Source of the DNA: CAZZNQ01 sp964655775
GTDB taxonomy: Bacteria; Planctomycetota; Brocadiia; SM23-32
DNA length: 8,325 nucleotides
Assembly (NCBI GenBank): GCA_964655775.1
Contig: CAZZNQ010000123.1
Location: 1 to 8,325 of the forward strand
Reading direction: 5' to 3'
Position numbers and translations under genes: made by a program. The notes beneath the pieces were generated by a model. That model searched no databases, was not told the DNA's origin, and was given only the letters and a program-made list of their open reading frames with translations. Shown here piece by piece: positions 6,593-8,325 of the stretch (positions are counted from its first letter, which is position 1; every line of letters starts with the position of its first letter).

Positions 6593-7624
6593 TCACGCTG
6601 CCCCGAGCAAAAGTGCAGCGGTTCCCGTATCGTGGCCGTCGGCGTCCACCAGCCCGAAGCCGCCTCGGTAATCCCAGTTGGCGAAAGCGATCCCCAACTC
6701 GTTCAGCACGCCGACAATATCGCGGTACCAGCGGCTGCGCGCCGGCTCGGGGGTCGCCAGACGGCAGCCGAATTCGCCGCAGTAGAGCAGTCGCCCCGTC
6801 TGCTCGCGTACTGCCAGCGGCTTAGCGAACGCCGCCCTTATCGCGTCGCGATCCCAATGCTTGTTCAGTCCTTTCCAGGCCTCGCGGCGATCCCCCGGAA
6901 GCGATGCGAACGTCTCCTCGGGGATCGGTCGGCCGGGGTACTGCACCGGGCCATCGTACTGGCAGCCCCCGCGCCACCAAGGCGCGCGGTAGTGGGTGAC
7001 GAACATCGGCCGGTAGAAATGGCACGAGAGTATCAGCCTGTCGTCGGGTTCGGCCTGCCTGCCCGGGACCGCCAACCGGTCGAAGGTGTCGCAGGACTGG
7101 AAGTTATTCGAGCCCAGCACCACAGTGCGTTCCGGCTCCCGTTCGCGCACGGCGGCCAGCGCCCCCAGGGCCACGCGGTTCCAGTCCTCCGGATCCGGGG
7201 CAACCGGCTCGTTGAGCAGCTCATAGGCAACCCTGTCCGTCCGGCGGCCGCCCAGGGCGTCGCTCAGGTCGCGCCAGAGATCTGCGAACTGCCGCGCTGC
7301 GGCCGGATCGGTGTAGAGAACCGGCACCGTCTCTTGGTTGAAGTGATGGCTGCGGAGGATGTGCAGGTCGACGATGGCGCGCAGACCCGCCTCGGCGCAC
7401 CAGTCGAGCCCGGCGTTCAACAGGTCGAAAGCCTCGTTCTCGCGTCTCCCGCTTTCATCCCAGAGTTGCTCCTCGTCCACTGGCAACCGCAGGTGATCGA
7501 AGCCCCAGTCGGCGATGCGCCGCACATCGTCGTGGGTGAAAGCACGCCGCCGCTCGTCTCCGCGCCGTTTGGACTGACTGAGCCAGTGAGAAATGTTGCT
7601 GCCCCGTCTGATCTCAAAACCCAT
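6593..7624 (-). CDS. Glycoside hydrolase family 5 (cellulase-superfamily) enzyme, 343 aa
   Basis: A retaining beta-glycosidase or endoglucanase-type TIM-barrel enzyme; the exact beta-glucan or mannan substrate cannot be read from sequence. Family landmarks appear in order: RGSNISHWLSQ (7-17) before the first strand, FDHLRLPVDEEQLW (42-55) with Arg46, IVDLHILRSHHFN (84-96) with His88, the acid/base Glu139 in YELLNEPV, CHFYRPMFVTHY (201-212) with His202 and Tyr204, the nucleophile Glu284 in LLYCGEFGC, and FANWDYRGGFGL (314-324) closing the barrel. The length matches a lone catalytic domain with no carbohydrate-binding module. GGGAG lies 6 bases before the ATG, and an in-frame TAG lies six codons upstream (7640-7642), so no signal peptide is hidden. 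The enzyme is therefore predicted to be cytoplasmic, unlike its neighbours, unless it uses a non-classical route. It converges with the second beta-helix gene, and no co-directional gene lies close upstream. Confidence 0.93.
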   Translation of the reverse strand: MGFEIRRGSNISHWLSQSKRRGDERRRAFTHDDVRRIADWGFDHLRLPVDEEQLWDESGRRENEAFDLLNAGLDWCAEAGLRAIVDLHILRSHHFNQETVPVLYTDPAAARQFADLWRDLSDALGGRRTDRVAYELLNEPVAPDPEDWNRVALGALAAVREREPERTVVLGSNNFQSCDTFDRLAVPGRQAEPDDRLILSCHFYRPMFVTHYRAPWWRGGCQYDGPVQYPGRPIPEETFASLPGDRREAWKGLNKHWDRDAIRAAFAKPLAVREQTGRLLYCGEFGCRLATPEPARSRWYRDIVGVLNELGIAFANWDYRGGFGLVDADGHDTGTAALLLGAA

Positions 7625-7641
7625 AGCATGCTCCCGTATCT

Positions 7642-7662
7642 ATTGGCGTCAGGCTGACCAAT
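7642..7662. promoter_or_regulatory. Candidate operator palindrome just upstream of the GH5 gene
   Basis: ATTGG (7642-7646) mirrors CCAAT (7658-7662), and TCAG (7649-7652) mirrors CTGA (7654-7657) around a central G. Only a CG dinucleotide at 7647-7648 breaks the symmetry. It begins 18 bases upstream of the GH5 start codon and abuts the ribosome site. It could bind a dimeric regulator, or form a leader hairpin in the mRNA. No regulator gene lies in the window to pair it with. Confidence 0.4.
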
Positions 7663-8054
7663 GGCCCGAAAAGCGCCGCCTTTGGCAACAGCTCAGATGA
7701 GGACCCATGGCCCGGCGTCGCGCAATGAGCCGAGCTCCGAACCTGGTTACCCGATGGGACGGCCACGTCCACGCCAAGCCAAGAGCGACCGATGCACAAC
7801 CTACCTCTTCGAAGATCGCGGGCCGCGCCAAATGTGATGCCTCGACCCGTCTTCGTGTCCATAGATGCTTCGGTGGCCTGCTGACATCATTCTACGTACA
7901 TGTGGCACACCTCAACCGCATGCCCAAAGTGTATGCCGGCCGACGACCACTTAACGGTGGACTTCTCGGGGCAGGCGTGATCGATGAGAGCCGCAGCGCC
8001 GTGGGACGGCCATGATCAGACCGTAGGCCCGGCTATCAGCGCACTCCCGCGAAG

Positions 8055-8093
8055 CGAACGGCCGGATGATCGCCGATGGCCGGCCCCCGTTCG
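8055..8093. repeat. Bulged inverted repeat upstream of the GH5 gene
   Basis: CGAACG (8055-8060) plus GCCGG (8061-8065) pairs with CCGGC (8080-8084) plus CGTTCG (8088-8093). That gives eleven perfect pairs with a 3-base CCC bulge on one side and a 14-base loop. It lies about 120 bases downstream of the leftward promoter at 8216-8244, so it would be a strong stem in that RNA. It has no T-run. Confidence 0.45.
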
Positions 8094-8215
8094 TTTGCGC
8101 ATCCGAGTCTTCGACAGCGTACCCCTTGCAGTAGAGCCAGGGGCTTCGGTCCAGCATTCCGTTGAGCATCGTTTGTCATTGTGCGTCAAGACCGATACGA
8201 CCCAACGGCGTCGAT

Positions 8216-8244
8216 AAGGTAGAAGAGGCCCCGCGCTATGTCAA
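8216..8244 (-). promoter_or_regulatory. Sigma70-type promoter reading leftward toward the GH5 gene
   Basis: On the minus strand a perfect TTGACA (8239-8244) is followed after 17 bases by TACCTT (8216-8221), which keeps the T, A and final T of TATAAT. This is the best -35 match seen in the intergenic regions. Transcription would start near 8209, about 585 bases before the GH5 ATG, with no clear gene in between. It may give a long leader or a separate small transcript. Confidence 0.45.
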
Positions 8245-8305
8245 GGCTCATCCTGCCAGGATCGTCCGGTGCTGCCCAGGCCGATTGTCCACCGGGGCTG
8301 GGTCT

Positions 8306-8320
8306 GGTAGATTGCCTACC
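8306..8320. repeat. Short palindrome upstream of the leftward promoter
   Basis: GGTAG (8306-8310) and CTACC (8316-8320) are perfect 5-base arms with a 5-base spacer, about 62 bases upstream of the -35 box at 8239-8244. The position would suit an activator site, but arms this short occur often by chance. Confidence 0.2.
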
Positions 8321-8325
8321 GATGC

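Larger units (their letters stand above)
7625..8325. other. Long upstream region of the GH5 gene, no convincing gene
   Basis: These 701 bases contain only short open frames (for example 7707-8015 +, 7614-7862 - and 7951-8169 -) with no ribosome site, conserved motif or signal peptide that I can recognise. Visible elements are an imperfect palindrome next to the GH5 start (7642-7662), an inverted repeat with a bulge (8055-8093), a leftward TTGACA-type promoter (8216-8244) and a small palindrome at 8306-8320. A weaker leftward pair, TTGAGG and TAGAAT with 15-base spacing, lies near 7890-7916. The region may be a long leader, a small RNA gene or decayed sequence. Confidence 0.5.

Noticed and set aside
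6566..7657. 363-codon open frame on the + strand
   Set aside because: It is antisense to the GH5 gene, which has both catalytic glutamates and all family landmarks.
7614..7862. 82-codon frame ending across the GH5 start codon
   Set aside because: It looked like translational coupling, but it has no ribosome site, unremarkable composition and no recognisable motif.
7951..8169. 72-codon frame downstream of the leftward promoter
   Set aside because: Its ATG lacks a clear ribosome site, and the protein shows no domain, membrane segment or signal peptide. It was kept only as part of the unexplained region.
1..8325. CRISPR array, tRNA/rRNA genes, insertion sequence ends or integrase
   Set aside because: No regularly spaced repeats, tRNA arm motifs in cloverleaf order, transposase motifs or paired terminal repeats with target duplications were seen.

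Overview
The window is GC-rich (clearly above half by eye, not computed) and looks like a bacterial chromosome segment. It carries the secreted right-handed beta-helix proteins and glycoside hydrolases typical of large-genome, polysaccharide-degrading bacteria such as Planctomycetes, Verrucomicrobia/Lentisphaerae, Armatimonadetes or Hydrogenedentes. That assignment is by family resemblance only. No rRNA, tRNA or housekeeping gene is present to fix the taxonomy.

Layout, left to right. Bases 1-112 hold two hairpins downstream of the first gene, one of them a good intrinsic terminator. 113-1933 (-) encodes a secreted beta-helix protein of 606 residues. 2115-2900 (-) encodes an exported dienelactone-hydrolase-family alpha/beta hydrolase with an intact Cys-Asp-His triad. 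2901-3553 is a divergent intergenic region with two outward-facing promoter-like boxes and inverted repeats. 3554-6391 (+) encodes a second, larger secreted beta-helix protein of 945 residues. 6392-6592 is a convergent gap with one stem-loop. 6593-7624 (-) encodes a glycoside hydrolase family 5 catalytic domain without a signal peptide. 7625-8325 has no convincing gene, but holds a consensus-like leftward promoter and palindromes.

The two beta-helix proteins are paralogues. Their first ~185 residues share residue numbering with no net gap. The larger one then carries about 146 extra residues that resemble a discoidin/F5-8C-type beta-sandwich, plus a C-terminal CBM6/35-like module. Together with the GH5 enzyme and the exported hydrolase/esterase, this reads as a small carbohydrate-processing cluster: secreted polysaccharide-acting or -binding helices, a possible side-chain esterase or lactonase, and a cytoplasmic glycosidase for smaller products. 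No SusC/SusD pair, transporter, sulfatase or recognisable regulator lies in the window, so the substrate cannot be named. The joint pathway is inference; the individual family calls for the hydrolase and the GH5 are strong.
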